Shown: positions 22,432 to 35,000 of the stretch, one piece after another | How the letters are laid out: each line of letters opens with the position of its first letter | Position numbering within the stretch: position 1 is the stretch's first letter | Source of the DNA: Rhizodiscina lignyota | Lineage: Eukaryota; Ascomycota; Dothideomycetes; Aulographales; Rhizodiscinaceae | Reading direction: 5' to 3' | DNA: 64,000 bases | NCBI GenBank assembly: GCA_010015805.1 | Contig: ML978121.1 | Coordinates: 372,001 to 436,000 of the forward strand | The notes under the pieces: generated by a model | The model's database searches: none | What the model was told of the DNA's origin: nothing | Seen by the model: only the letters and a program-made list of their open reading frames with translations | Made by a program: the position numbers and the translations under genes

Positions 22432-23114
22432 ATTGGCTAAGTGAACTTCGGTAAAGGAGAGATTCGCGATGGAGTAGTTATGGAAGGGACAGCAGAGTCA
22501 CAATGACTGAGAGACCAGAGCGCAGAATATTTGTGAGCCGTTCCTGAAGGAAGTGGGGAGTGTGGAGAGATGAAAGCGGTAAGTGGTCAAGTGGTGATTG
22601 TGGATCGGGCTTATTCAGAACATTCCAGAAGAAGGGATATCAAAGGCAAATAGAAAAGCATAAAGTCATTAGAAGATTTGCGAAGTGACGTGTGAGAGAA
22701 AGAAGTTTCAAGTGCAAACGAGCGAGGGGCAGGAGAAAGTGCAGGTGGTGGAGAACGCGCTTTGGACCCTGCATTTGCTTGGGCCCAAAAAATATAGAAG
22801 ACCCCTGAAAACGACGCTGAAGGCGAGTGACTTTTCTTCCAGCATCGTCATACGCACATTTGAAGGACAGTTTCAGCTGTGGTCGCGCCTCTTCTGGCAT
22901 CGATGCACGACCTGTTGAAGGCAGATTACAGAAATGGATAGAGCTCTTTTGCAAGGTCCACACAAATTTGACTATCGTCAATAGCAGTTTGTCGAAGCTC
23001 AATTGTCTTTTGAACCTGAACAATTACTCCTTTCACTATACGCCATAGTATTTTGTTCGCTTGTTCCGAATCATTTGGTGAGTTTCTAAGGACGGACTTC
23101 TACAAGCAGTCCTC
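22432..23114. other. Upstream region of the STRAP-like gene and 3' region of the flavoenzyme
   Basis: No supported gene. A purine-rich stretch (about 22460-22600) probably corresponds to the STRAP-like 5' leader. Confidence 0.4.
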
Positions 23115-24901
23115 CTACACGATGGGAGCATAGAAGCTGAACCTGCCCTTTGGATCATAGAGCTTCTTCAACTCCCTTAGCTTCTGTATCCTCTTTTCAT
23201 CGTATCCGTAAATTTCTTCCGTCTTCTCATCGCCTGTTCCATATCCGATGTAAACCTGTGCATTCTTCTCTCCAGAGCCGTCTCTCAAGATTTTCCGAAT
23301 CTCCGCACCAGCCCTGGTAGCCAGGGCGTTGTTCTCCGCTTTCGAGTACATTATTGAGGTAGAGCTGTTCAAGAGGCAAGTCATTAGATCTCTTCGTATA
23401 ATACGTTTTGCGGTACTGAGTGTCTCCTTACGTGATATAGTTTCCCAACCTGTCCGCTACGCTCGTCTCTTCCTCATTCACCTTTCTCACCGCCTGATGG
23501 CTGTACCCTTCGAAGATCATCCAACTCCTGCGGAAGTCCTCATTGTTTGCCAGCAGATTATCAAACTTCTCATATGCAGCACGCTGCGCCTGCAAACTAT
23601 ACTTCTGGAGAGTGATTGGGAAGCCCTGAAATAGGGAGCCGCGCGCACAGCCAACTGAGTCCTCCGCATATCCCAAAGCTTCGGAAAGCCCCGAGTATTT
23701 GACTTCTTGGGTGTTCGTAAAGATGGGTCCTAGCTCTCGGAATGGAGGCGCGTATTTCTCGACCTCGGCCAACAGACCTTCGTATATCAATCTCTGGATG
23801 ACGACGGGCTGCGAGGTCTCAATGCATTAGAAGCGGTACGAAGCAACTTTAGGCTCGATATATGTTTGGCCAGAGGACTTACATGCGCAGGGTCAATGTC
23901 TGGTACAACGGCATACAGGGAAAACTCGATGAATTCCGCCGGCCGTAAGAGCACATCGGTCCCATTCTTCGTGAGCGCATTCACCTCCCGATAGAGCTCC
24001 TCGATTTTGTCATTCGTATAGATGAATGTCATCACCACCCAATTGTCTACCGGGGGCATGTCGTATACTTTGTACGAGTACTCCGTCACAATGCCAAAAT
24101 TCTGCCCTGCTCCTCTGATCGCCCAATACAAATCGGGATTCTCATCGGCAGAGACGGTAACAGCTGTGCTGTTTGCGAGAACGAGGCGAGCTTCGAGAAT
24201 TTGGTCGGCGAGCAGTCCATATTGGCCCTGTAGTAATCCGTGGCCGCCTCCAAGCGCGACACCCATCATACCGGTGCACTCACAGCCGCCGGTCACTTTT
24301 CAGGATCAGCAACCTAGTTCTGCGGTGAATCATCTCAGAAATTGGAGTACAAGCTTACGAGAACGCTTTCCGTGGCTCGAGAAGAACTTCTCCGCCTCGC
24401 CGCTTTTCAAGCCACCACCAAGCCGTGCCGACTTGCCATCCGTATTCATCTCTGTCTTCTTCATCTTGCGTAAGGAAATGCCGATACCGTTTTCTGCACC
24501 TTTAAGCTTGGTGGTCCATGCATGGCCGCCACCGACGGTAAGGAATGGGAGAGAGTGCTCATTCGCGTATTTAACCTGCGATATTCGACATTAAGGCTCC
24601 ATCGCCGGGATTTGAGTAATAGTGGAATGCTAACAACAGCTTGGACGTCCTCTTCCGTCGAGGGCTCTACGAGTGCCTGATACTGAGGCGCGGCATAATT
24701 CTCCCATCTTTCGCTAGCTGCTTCGAAACCCGAGTCTCCTCTTATGTATAAAGCTGAGCTCTGAGATAGCTGCTGGCTAAGCTCTGCTTTGACGTCGCGT
24801 ATCGATGGTAAGAAGAAAGAATCGAAGAGAGTCGTTTGTTGCCATGCGAAATACGCCAGTGCTGCAATTGCTACAGACAGGACGAGTGTGAGTCGCTCCA
24901 T
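23115..24901 (-). CDS. Berberine-bridge-enzyme-like FAD oxidoreductase with N-terminal membrane segment
   Basis: Exons complement(23115..23364, 23432..23808, 23883..24295, 24359..24575, 24635..24901); 507 aa. These enzymes oxidise sugars, alcohols or alkaloid-like substrates using covalent FAD and O2. A hydrophobic segment (about 4-20, LTLVLSVAIAALAYFAW) acts as signal peptide or anchor. LTVGGGHAW places the FAD-linking His at about 107; the Cys residues in TGGCECTG (about 166, 168) could give the second FAD link of bicovalent members. The C-terminal BBE motif is KKLYDPKGRFSFYAPI. The acceptor of intron 3 is ambiguous: CAG at 23809 is used here, GAG nine bases earlier would add three residues. 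The frame extends upstream of 24901 without an AUG. Substrate unknown. Confidence 0.85.
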
Positions 24902-26946
24902 CCTGACCGTGGCATTAGGGGACGCCAGAGGAAAGACTTGCAAAGAAGTAGGAAAACAAGCAGTTATATCGAAATCTTATTATGCCCCACAACCCCAGTT
25001 TTGCGTATACATATGCTTAATCCGGATAGTACTAGTGATGACATAAACCTCCATGCTTGGCTGCCGAAGAGATTATGATTCAAATGTTGAAGTCTTAGAG
25101 CTTAGAAAGGATCGAAGGGTGTGTGGCGCCTCCTGAATAATCCAACTTCCCGGAGAAAAGCTGATGCTTGTCGTGGAAGCAGGTTGCAGCTAACCATTAA
25201 GGAATGCTCCGTGAACAGTATGATGCAAATGCGGTTAGTGGTAGCTTGAAGATGGTAAGAGTAAGCCATTTGAAGCACACATGTAATCGAAAAATTATGT
25301 CGCAGTTTGAAGCCAAGAACGGAATGAGGTAAGATAACAAACTTGGCCACCTTTTTTCCTCTCTCTACTATCAACGGAAATCTCAAGCTTTCTGCAAGGT
25401 TTCCGTGATGATTGGGTATAGTGTCAGGCCTGAGTCAGCATACGAGCTCGCCGCGCACTCTGAATAAACATTCAAACCCTCTAATCTTGTGTGAATTCGC
25501 CAAATTGGGTAACGGTGTGACAATTATTGTTTTAGCTTTCGTGCGAGAAGACTGCCCGGGAATAAAGCGTCTTCATAGCGCGCTCAGCTGCATCATTAAG
25601 GAAATCATAAGCGCGAGCTCGGATTCTAAGTCTTTACAATTTCTTCTGCAAAGCTGATGACAATTTAGTAGATCGTGTTAGTTGACTTGGCCAACATGAG
25701 CGACAACAGAGCCTGTCTGTATGGCAAGGAGCTAGCTCGTTCGACTACGATATCTTCTAGCCGATTAAACCGAACGATTCGATCGCGTCTCGATGTAGTG
25801 GCACACGACCAAGATATAACAGCGGGGATAGTAGACTTTCCCAAGTCGGCGCAAAAGATATGAATGGGGTCTAATGACGGTCGAATCCATCTTATCGCGA
25901 CTAAGTGAAGGTACACCTCCGCCTTAGAGCCTTCAATCACAAGGTGCGTCCACGCGGCGCAAACCTGATTGAGGAAGGCGAAACAATTAGAATAGTGATC
26001 CTGATGTAAAGGATGAGCCCGGCAGAAGGAAGTGGACTGGTCAAGAGCACGCGCCTCTGGGTGCTGGAGAGGTCAAGTTGAAGAACTCTGGTCGCGCAAA
26101 TTCGTGAATTTTCGTAAGTCCGCGCAGCCTAGGTTTGTACATCCCGCGTAGCATCGAATACATCCTCCACGCGCAAACGGACGGAAGTACACATAATCGC
26201 AAGACACTGACAAGTGATAGGTTGTGTCATGATTTCAAGCACTGCAGTTTACAAACTGCCATTGATTCGGCCCACTCCGAGGTCGGCATCCCAACACTGG
26301 TACGGAGAGGAGCTAGATATGCCAAGGCAGTTCGTCCTCGCTGTGGAGCGAGACAAAGTCTCAGGGGTTTCCACCATTTTCCACCATACGGGAAAAAGAA
26401 TTGGCAATACTTCGGCATGCCGCGTCAACGGGCAACCGCAGAGCCGCATCGCTTCGACACTCGAAAGCCTTTGCGCCAACGTGAACCACAGAGGGCCTGG
26501 ATTCGACATGGGATGGATGGTGGAGGGGATCGAGGGCGGGTTAGTTAAACCTCAGGGCGCATCTCGGGATATTCCCGACCTTGCCAAGACTTCGCTTGGC
26601 CATGTCGTGGCGCTCCGCCTAGTCCAGGCTCGGGAAGATGGTCCGCCTGTCGTCCAACCATTTCTCAGCCTCAGGGAGCATCGCGCCCTCCCGCTTCCTC
26701 ACAGGAACGGACTAAGGAGTAGGTAGCGCCATCTCGTATGAATCCGAACAAAATCAACCAAAATGAGCACCGGAGAGAACGTGGCTTGCCGGCAAAGCGC
26801 CAGTGACCAGTCTGCCTTGTGGGGACTTTCATTATAACCCGCTCGTGTCCGCGCACTGGAGGAGTCTCGATGTTGTTGCTTCATAGGCTCAGCCTTGCGT
26901 ACATTCACATTCGTTTCCGCGCTCCAAGAACAGATCTGATGGTTCC
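24902..26946. other. Gene-free region, 2.0 kb
   Basis: Divergent upstream region of the flavoenzyme and the surface protein gene. A frame at 26214-26726 (first AUG at 26229, about 165 codons) is the longest but matches no family. No repeat or RNA gene was recognised. Confidence 0.4.
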
Positions 26947-28328
26947 ATGACAAACATGAAGAGCCTTGTGTCTGCTTTCTACTCAATCTGTCTCCTTTCT
27001 GGAGTTGTGACTGCGCTCGATGCGCAATTGCCTCGGGCAACGGACGCGTTCGAGCATTTGGCCAGCCTTGCGCAAGGATGGACTCCAATGCCGACAGCTG
27101 CGCCAGCAATGAGGTTCGACCTGGTGAGGAGACAAGATGAATCTTCCGGAACCGGGTCTGGCAGCTTCTTGGGCTGGTATGTCAACGACAATACATGCGG
27201 CTACGTCGGCGGATCGTTGGGTAGGACTGGACGACGTGAAGGAGTGACTAGAGCTAATGTGGATCTTAGGTGGCATGAAGACTTGTGGCACCACGGAGTA
27301 CTGTCTAGCGGCTCTAGATTCTAGTACTCGCGGCGTGCTGGGATGCTGTGGTTCTGCATCTAATGCCCCTTGCACATGGTATCAAGCATGTGTTGATTTC
27401 GCAAATTACTTCTCGTCGTCGGCATGCGACCATGTTTGCCAGCAAGACATCAACACGCAGAAATGGTGCGCCTTTGCTCAAAGTCAATTACTTCTGTCAC
27501 CTGGTTACTGATGTTCTGCACAATAGCATTGAAGCAACAGCGCCTTATTGCTTCGGTTATACCATGCCCGGCCTGAGCGCGACTTACTATTCGTGCGACT
27601 CGGTGACCACAGACGTTCTCCAGCCCTTCCTTACAACCTTCCAGGGCGAGACCGACGGCAGAACATGGACTGGACTTTACGACACATCCAGTGGGGGCAG
27701 CAGCAACACTGTGAACTTCCAAACACCAACGTCAAGGTCTGTGGGATCCACCACTACGTCGTCAGAGGGGGAAACAAGCACTTCCGGCAGCGGAAACAGC
27801 TCGTCAGATGCGTCTGGGTCCAGTCCGACTCCCTCCAAGAAGAGTAGTACTCCGGTTGGCGCCATCGTTGGAGGTGTCGTTGGTGGACTGGCGGTCATTG
27901 GTATCGCGGTCGGGGCTATCGTCTGGTTTTGCCTGCGCAACAAGCGCAAGGAAAAGGCAGGTGCTGCAGGCGGCGTTTCGCAACAGCCGGGCCTGCCTGG
28001 ACCACCGCCGATGGATCAGACGCAATACCCACAGGGATATGCCGCTGTCCCACAGCAGCCATATGGGCAAGAATACTACCAAAAGCAACCCATTGAGACG
28101 ATCGCTGGTGCGCCACCGCAGTATCTGGACAAGCCTCAGCAAGGTATCCCGCCTCCGAATATGGTCCCTAGCCCCGTTTACTCGCCGCCTCCGCAGAGTG
28201 TCTCACCAATGTCACCGAGCAGTACTGCCGGTGCGGTCGAGCTTGGCGGAGACCAGTATCATCCGGTTGTGGATGGGCATGGGCAGACTGTACACGAAAT
28301 GGGAGACGGAAGAGGCGCGCTTCATTAG
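26947..28328 (+). CDS. Single-pass cell-surface protein with Cys-rich ectodomain and Ser/Thr stalk
   Basis: Exons 26947..27220, 27270..27465, 27527..28328; 423 aa. A signal peptide (LVSAFYSICLLSGVVTA, about 6-22) precedes a Cys-rich ectodomain (about 85-200; CGTTEYC, GCCGSASNAPCTWYQAC, CDHVCQQDINTQKC), a Ser/Thr/Gly-rich probably O-glycosylated stalk (about 230-290), one membrane helix (GAIVGGVVGGLAVIGIAVGA, about 295-318) and a basic stop-transfer RNKRKEK. The cytoplasmic tail is rich in Pro/Gln/Tyr. This is the architecture of fungal wall sensors and surface receptors (Wsc/Mid2-like in plan, not in sequence). No WSC or CFEM motif was identified. Both splice junctions join Cys-rich codons in frame. 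A second AUG three codons downstream is an alternative start. Confidence 0.75.
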
Positions 28329-28615
28329 GGATGAGCTCGGGAGAACCAATATAAAATAACAAGATACCTTTATATATTGAGATGATTCTGTCTATACGTT
28401 TGCATTGTAGCATGGGGCAGGAGTCTAGGCAGGGTGGATATATAATGGACAGGAATCTGCCCGACCACGGCCATAGCTTGTATATACCTTCTCGCTCGTA
28501 TTATAACATGAGATATTGAAGCTCTAGTACGCAGTTACACGGGATATCGCGCATTGTACAAGCACCCGGGAATCGTAGAAACTCCGAAGCAGGATCGCCG
28601 GCACCAAATGTCTTT

Positions 28616-30512
28616 CTACATCTTCGCTCCCTTCCTTCTCCGCTCCTCGCGATCGCGGTCTCTTAGCAGCCGTCTCAATATCTTACCTGACGGGCTCTTT
28701 GGGATGACGTCGACGAACTCTACGCCGCCCTTGAGCCACTTGTGCCTGCTCTTGGTCTTCTCAACGTGGCGCGCGATGTCGCGCTTAAGCATTGCGTCCG
28801 ACTCTTCCAGCCCCACAGAGGTGGACTTTACGATGTACGCTTTGGGCAGTTCGCCGGAGTCTAGATCGGGAATGGAGATGACGGCACAGTCGCCCACAGC
28901 TGGATGTGTGAGGAGATGCGCCTCAAGTTCCGCCGGTGCGACTTGCATACCCTATGATCTAATGTCAGTACACATTTCATGGACGAGGACCGAAAATATC
29001 AAGACCTACCTTGACCTTGATCAATTCCTTGATGCGATCCGTAATCCACACGTGCTCGTGCCCGCTCTTCGGATTCTTCCTAATCATCGCCTCGTCGCCC
29101 GTTCGCATCCACCTCCCGCCCTCTCCATCCTCCGCAAACGTCTCCGCCGTCGCCTGCTCATTTTTCAAATAGCCAAGCACGACGGATGGGGCCTTGAGCA
29201 ATAGCTCGCCTCTCTGATCGTACCCGTCGATGTCTACCCCTTCCATTGTCACGATCCGTGCCTCGACCCCAGGTAGCAATGAGCCAGAGGATCCGAGCCA
29301 GGTATCATTGACCCAGGTGGAGCAGACGACCGTAGAAGTCTCAGTGAGGCCATAGCCTTGTCTTATTTTCCAATCCGGATGTTGACGATTGAGATCTACG
29401 GCTGTTTCCTCACCCAATGGTGCCGCGCCGGTGAAGATGGATTTCACACAGCTCAAATCGTACTGCTTCAGAAGCGCTTCATTCTTCCCAAATAGCACGA
29501 TGATCGGGGGCACCAGAAACAAGCCTCCAATCCTGTAGTCCTGGATCGTTTTCAGTGTAGTCTTGAGATCGAACTTTGGCAGCACAATGACTGTATCTCC
29601 ACGGTACACGGAGCCGTGGCAGATCACGACGAGCCCGTAGATGTGGCTCATCGGCAGGAGTCCCAGGCAGTTCTCGAGATACTCATCCTCACCAGGTTTC
29701 TTCCAATAGTCGCGTGACAACTTGTCCATCAGTTTGATCTGTATGGAGTTGGCCATGACGTTGTAGTGCGATATCATTACACCCTTGGGAGCTCCTGAAG
29801 TTCCGCTTGAGTAGCAGAGAAAAGCGACGCGGCGTTTGCTCTCGCCCTTCTCCCATTTCAGATCTTCCAGCTCTCTGCATCCTTGTCCGAGGCCCATCAT
29901 GTCGTCTAGAGTGTAAACGCCCTTTGGCACAGAGACTGGCCCAGTAAATTCAGTGGGCATTTCCATCAAGTATATGTGATTCTTCGGAATGCCGCACTTG
30001 GATGCCGCTTTGATGGCTGTCTCGAGCAGCGGTAGGCAGGTAAAGAGGCATTTCGCACCAGAGTCTTGCATCTGGAATGCTACCTCTTCCGCTGTGTAAG
30101 CGGCGTTGGCAGGAGAGACAATGCCACCCAAACGATGGACTGACCAGCAAAGAGAGTTGTAGTCGATCTAGTTCAACAATATCAAACTTTTGCTCCTCCA
30201 AGACGCACCAAGGCCACGGACTACACTTACGGTATTCAAGCTGAATATCCCCACAACCTTGTCCCACTCCGACCCTTCATTCGGCTTCCAGCCCATCTCC
30301 TGGCCTAGTCCTCTTGCGAGGAACTGGACGCGATCTTGCACCTCCGCATATGTATATGTCTTTCCGCTGAGTCCACACGTGAACGGGTTCCGAGACTTCG
30401 CAAAACTGTAGCGGCCGTGTTTCTCGGACAGAATGAGGTCGCATATTGGAACATTGTCGGGTATGATGTCGAAGTCCAACTTAGGGACCCAGGAAGGCGG
30501 ATGGAATACCAT
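28616..30512 (-). CDS. Acyl-CoA synthetase / 4-coumarate-CoA ligase-like, peroxisomal signal
   Basis: Exons complement(28616..28951, 29010..30167, 30231..30512); 591 aa. ANL-superfamily ligase: carboxylate + ATP gives acyl-AMP, then acyl-CoA. Visible motifs are the P-loop-like YSSGTSGAPKGVMISH (about 210-225), GYGLTETS (about 365-372), the TGD motif, the hinge WITDRIKELIKVKG and the C-terminal catalytic Lys in PKSPSGKILRRLLRD. The protein ends Ala-Lys-Met, which fits the PTS1 consensus, so peroxisomal location is likely. Related fungal enzymes act in beta-oxidation of aromatic or fatty side chains, or supply CoA esters for secondary metabolism. Intron positions give FSLNT/IDYNSLCW and KVK/GMQVAPAE, both typical of the family. 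Confidence 0.9.
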
Positions 30513-32090
30513 GATGTCGGATTTCCCGGGGTTGATGGAAGCTTTCGCGGTTTGAGGATGTAGGAGAGCTCGAAGAAGGCCGCTTCTTATCTATTCGGAG
30601 GAAGGGAAGGTGTGTAGCCTCTGCGGACCGCCGATGTGGGCGAGTTTTCTGTCGTCTGGCCCGGCCGTAGCTTATGTCGGTGATTGAGGTCGGTGGTAGG
30701 TCGCTTAACCCCATATTGTGGGGAAGGGGCGCAGAGGGAGCCGAGGCTGATGAGTTAGTGGCTTTTTTCAACATCATATTTGGTGAAAGTACGAAGTGAC
30801 GTGGGGTGAGATTGGAGATATAAGAAATTGAATGCATAGAGTGGAAATGGGGATTCGAAGATGTCTCAATATGCATCGTGCCTAACATAATGCAGGCTTC
30901 CGGTTCGTGTAATCACATTTGGTTCTCGGCCGCCGGTAGGCTGGTACTACAGATACTGAGCAGATCCAGGAATCCTTGTGAGCACATGAATGAGATATCG
31001 GGAATAGGCATCAATTTAGATGTCGAGACTCGTTTCCAGCGACTGGTTCATAGAGAAATGGAGAGAGGGAGATACTTCGGCCTTGCGCGCTCGTCTTGTT
31101 CTTATATTCCTTCGGGACTGCAAGGCAACAAGGGCGGCCCTTTAAAGCGGCGATCGTTTTCCGGCGATTTGACTCGTCGGCGATTCTCGTGGAGCCAGCT
31201 GTATGTCAAGCTTCAGGTGACGATGGTACTCAATCGATATCCAGATCATTTCGTGCAATCGAAGACATTGATGCCAATTGAACTCACAGCCGATCGCTGA
31301 AGGATGCAGTTGCCGACTCTGATGAGTGACGAGCTGGAGAAGGGGTAACTGTTGCACAGTGGGGAAGATGCGGGTGCCATCTCAACCTCTCCTCTCTCTT
31401 TTCACTTGAACTCGCGTTCAACGTGACCCCGAAGACGATTCCCCAGCCCCATTCGGGCCAGGTGGTTGGGACCTGCTTCTTTTCAGCTTCTTGTCTATAA
31501 GCTTATTTTTGGACGAAATGATTCGCCCTCTTCTTCTCGCTGCAACCTTGATCATTTGACTGATTTCACATGTCACCCTCAACGAACAAAAGCCAGAAAG
31601 ACGAAACTTTTCAAACTTCGCATCATTGGACCATGAATTGACGACCATTACCACCGCCACAGAAAACTGACTACTTTGGGTCACCGTGTGGCTGGCGTGC
31701 TCAGCTAAGTGAGTCACTTTCCGCTAGCCTCGCTGCAGTTCCATCCCAAATTAGTACAATAGAGACGATTTGCATCTCTTGGGCAAACTGGTTTAATGCG
31801 TTTTGAATGAATAATGTATTCAAAAGGCTGGTGATGGGGTCGCTATTGTTGTAGTTCGGCTTGCTATTGTAGCTTGTTTCTATTGTCGCTGCGGCTTGCC
31901 AGCACAGTAACTTCTGTGAATGCCTCTCATGGATCATATATAATAACCCACTTCGCTTTGAACCTTTTAGTTCTAGGAACTTTTGATCTTCTAACCAGAG
32001 CCGAGCCAGAACTGCTTTGCCTGAAACTGGACTCGGCAAAATCGAAATATATGACACCTCGAACCTCGAAAACTTTCACTTTCTGCCGAC
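30513..32090. other. Divergent intergenic region, 1.6 kb
   Basis: Upstream regions of the acyl-CoA ligase and the AlkB-like gene. A frame of 140 codons at 30878 (+) and one of 118 codons at 31701 (-, no AUG) match nothing recognisable. No other structure seen. Confidence 0.4.
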
Positions 32091-35000
32091 ATGGAGTCTA
32101 AAGCTCCCCCTCAGCTCCTGCGTGGTCTGGTTTCTTGGGAAGACCACAAGAATTCCTTTGCTAATGGCGCACCAAAGAAAGCGAGGGAAAGAAAACCTGT
32201 CAATCACTATGGATACGGTCCTCAAAACCCAACGCCAGATGGAGCTAGTCGCAGACCAAGCGCACCGAAGAAAAGGAAACTTCCAGAAAATGATGTCCAT
32301 CACTCTGACTCACCTGCTGCATCTGGACCCTCATCTCAAGGAGACAAGGCAGGAACTCGCCGTCATCGTAAGGCAAAGTCAGGCCAACATGGCATCAAGT
32401 CACCAACTGCAAGGGCCCCGGAACAACTTCATCCAGGCACTTCAGGGATGGCAGAAGCCTCGGGAAATATTCTAACTCAGGCAGCCGAGAACGACAGTGG
32501 ATCTAGTTCGAAGTCAATTGCGGAAGGCATGGCTCCAGAACATGAAGATAGTCCAACTGACGGCCATTCCAATGACACAACAGCTGCACCTAACTTCAAC
32601 ACCACCTCTCCAATCCCAAAGACATCAGTATCCTCCCTGGCCAATGGTGCTACCCTACCGACTCCAGACACAAGCCCGGTGGCTTCTCTGCCGAGCACAT
32701 CGCAGAATTCCACACTTCAGGCCGATCATGAATTCGTCTCATCACTGAGTTCTCATAACCACAACCTCGAAGGCGCTGTACATGCTGCTATAAACACCGT
32801 GACTCCTCTGTCAACTCCAGCAGCAATTCAGGATTCACTACCGCCTGTCCAACCGAGCACCTCAGCAACACAGCACTCTCACACATTAGACGACAGATTG
32901 AGTGACCAGAGTAACACAGTGGATCCAAATCCGCAGGACATTGCCACCCAGAAGCCATCTTTTGCTCCGAATGAGACCCAGCGACCTTTGGCCGAGGAAG
33001 ATGCCCAGGATATGGTCATCCAAACCGAAGAGCAGCACCAACCACCAGCACCAGAGAGTGAACTTGTGAAAGATGGGACTGTGTCGGCATCTGCAGCTAT
33101 TGCCGAGAAACCGAATGAAGATCAAACCCATCACACAGCCGTGTTTTCCACCCCCGATACGAAGTCAAGTATGCCCCAAGCACCACAGCAAGAGCTGGAC
33201 CCTAATGAACAAACACCGACATTGCGCCGAAGCAAACGTAAACCAATGCTCAGCAGTAAGGCCAAAAATGCTGAAAGATCATCGGCAGGTTTTGCCGCTG
33301 TGGATCAAGAAATGTCTGAGAGTGCCTCCCCATCTGACGAAGACGATGGAGACTTGGAGACTCGGACACCAAAACGGATACGATTAACCATGTCAAGCGG
33401 TAAACGCGATATGAAGAAGAATGGACGACAAACCCTGGATACTGGCAATATCGCATCGGCCAAGGGCAAACGCAAGCCGTCTCAGGTCAAGCCATCTCCA
33501 ATCAAGCCAAAACCTTCACCTTCGACAGGTCGAAAGCAAAAAAACCAGGACCCTGGCCAAGTACCACCAAAATCGCCTGCTAAGTTGAAGATTTCGTTGA
33601 AGACACTTGTTCCAAAGCTTCCCAACGTGCCACCGGAAGTTCAAATCGAGTCGCCGTATCCTCCACCAGCGTTGAATGCATCCGAAGCATCACGTTCTGC
33701 TGCTCCACTACTTCCAGTTAGCCAATTCCACGCTGGCTTGAGTTTGCAGAGTCCGAAGTCTCATTGGTCGGCGGTCACTGGTAAGATTGGCGCGGCAAAG
33801 AAATCGGAACACGGTCAGCCGCAACCATCGAAGAGGCGCCGCTCGGGTCCCAATCAACATGTCATCGCCGCAAATGATGGTTCTGACTCGGAATTCACCG
33901 AGTCTGCAGAGCTTTCAGACATCGAGGACCATCCTCCAGCTAAGAGGAAACGAAGTGATGGTGCAGTGAAAGGACGAGGACGTGCACGAGCCGGGAAAAC
34001 AAAGACCATTCCCGTACCGAAGGAGCTCTATAGATGGACCAACGTCCCCGATGAAGTTGTCGGCGCCGAACTCGACCCATCTTTGGATGCGGACCTTGTA
34101 CGCCTGGCTCACACTCTCCATGGCGCTGCTCGCGTGGCTTGCGAGACCAATCGGGAGGCCAAGCCTGATCCCGTTGGCAAACCCCAAGTCTGGGCGGATG
34201 AGAGGCAAGAGCTGTGCGAGAGTCTCCCATACTTCCGCTCTTACCAGGGTGGGTGCTACGCTAATGCACCATACGTCTTCGGCTTTATGTTCGATGGAGG
34301 TGTCACAGAACGCGACTACACCGACAGTGACGTTGTTATCGCCCGTGCTGGTGGTGGCCGAGGGGAGGACGCTGAAACCGGTGAGGTACAGGTTGTGAAA
34401 GACCAGACGGATGGAACTCAGGCCAAGTCACTCCAGAACAACATCAACAACTACAATCCTGTGGCAATCATTGCCGGCGCGCAAAATCCAACTTTGCGAT
34501 GCAAGGTTCAGCATACCTATAATGTATTAGGCTGGTTCAAACCAACACAGATTTGGCACGAGAAGCAACCGAAGACGGACATCCCACTGGTACGATACCG
34601 ATTTGAGAAGCTCCACCCCAGTCAACAGAGCTGGTGGGCGCCACGAGGTAATCCTGACCCAGTCGAACTTGGGCAGCTTGATCCACCTGTCTCTCAGTGC
34701 TGCAGTGCCTGTTGCAAAGAAAGTCAGCAGGTCTACATTCAGGGCTGGATGTGCCTTTCCTCCACTTGCGAGGCGTTCTGGAAGTTGTCAAGTGGTAAAG
34801 AGCCAGCTCATGAACATCTGAGATATGACCCTCGATTTCTGAAGCAGAAGACCGTGTGGCCATACACTTGCGAGCCAACTTCTCTGGTCCCGCCACTCAT
34901 GCAAGAGTGTGATGACGATCTTCTCGGACACAATTTCTCGCGCATGGCCGCCATGGGCGCTGTATGTGAGAAGTGCGGACGTTGCAACTCCAGGATCTTT

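Noticed and set aside
26214-26726. About 165-codon open frame
   Set aside because: First AUG is internal, no recognisable domain, no supporting splice sites.
31701-32057. 118-codon minus-strand frame upstream of the AlkB-like gene
   Set aside because: Begins with GTG, low-complexity, overlaps the expected promoter.
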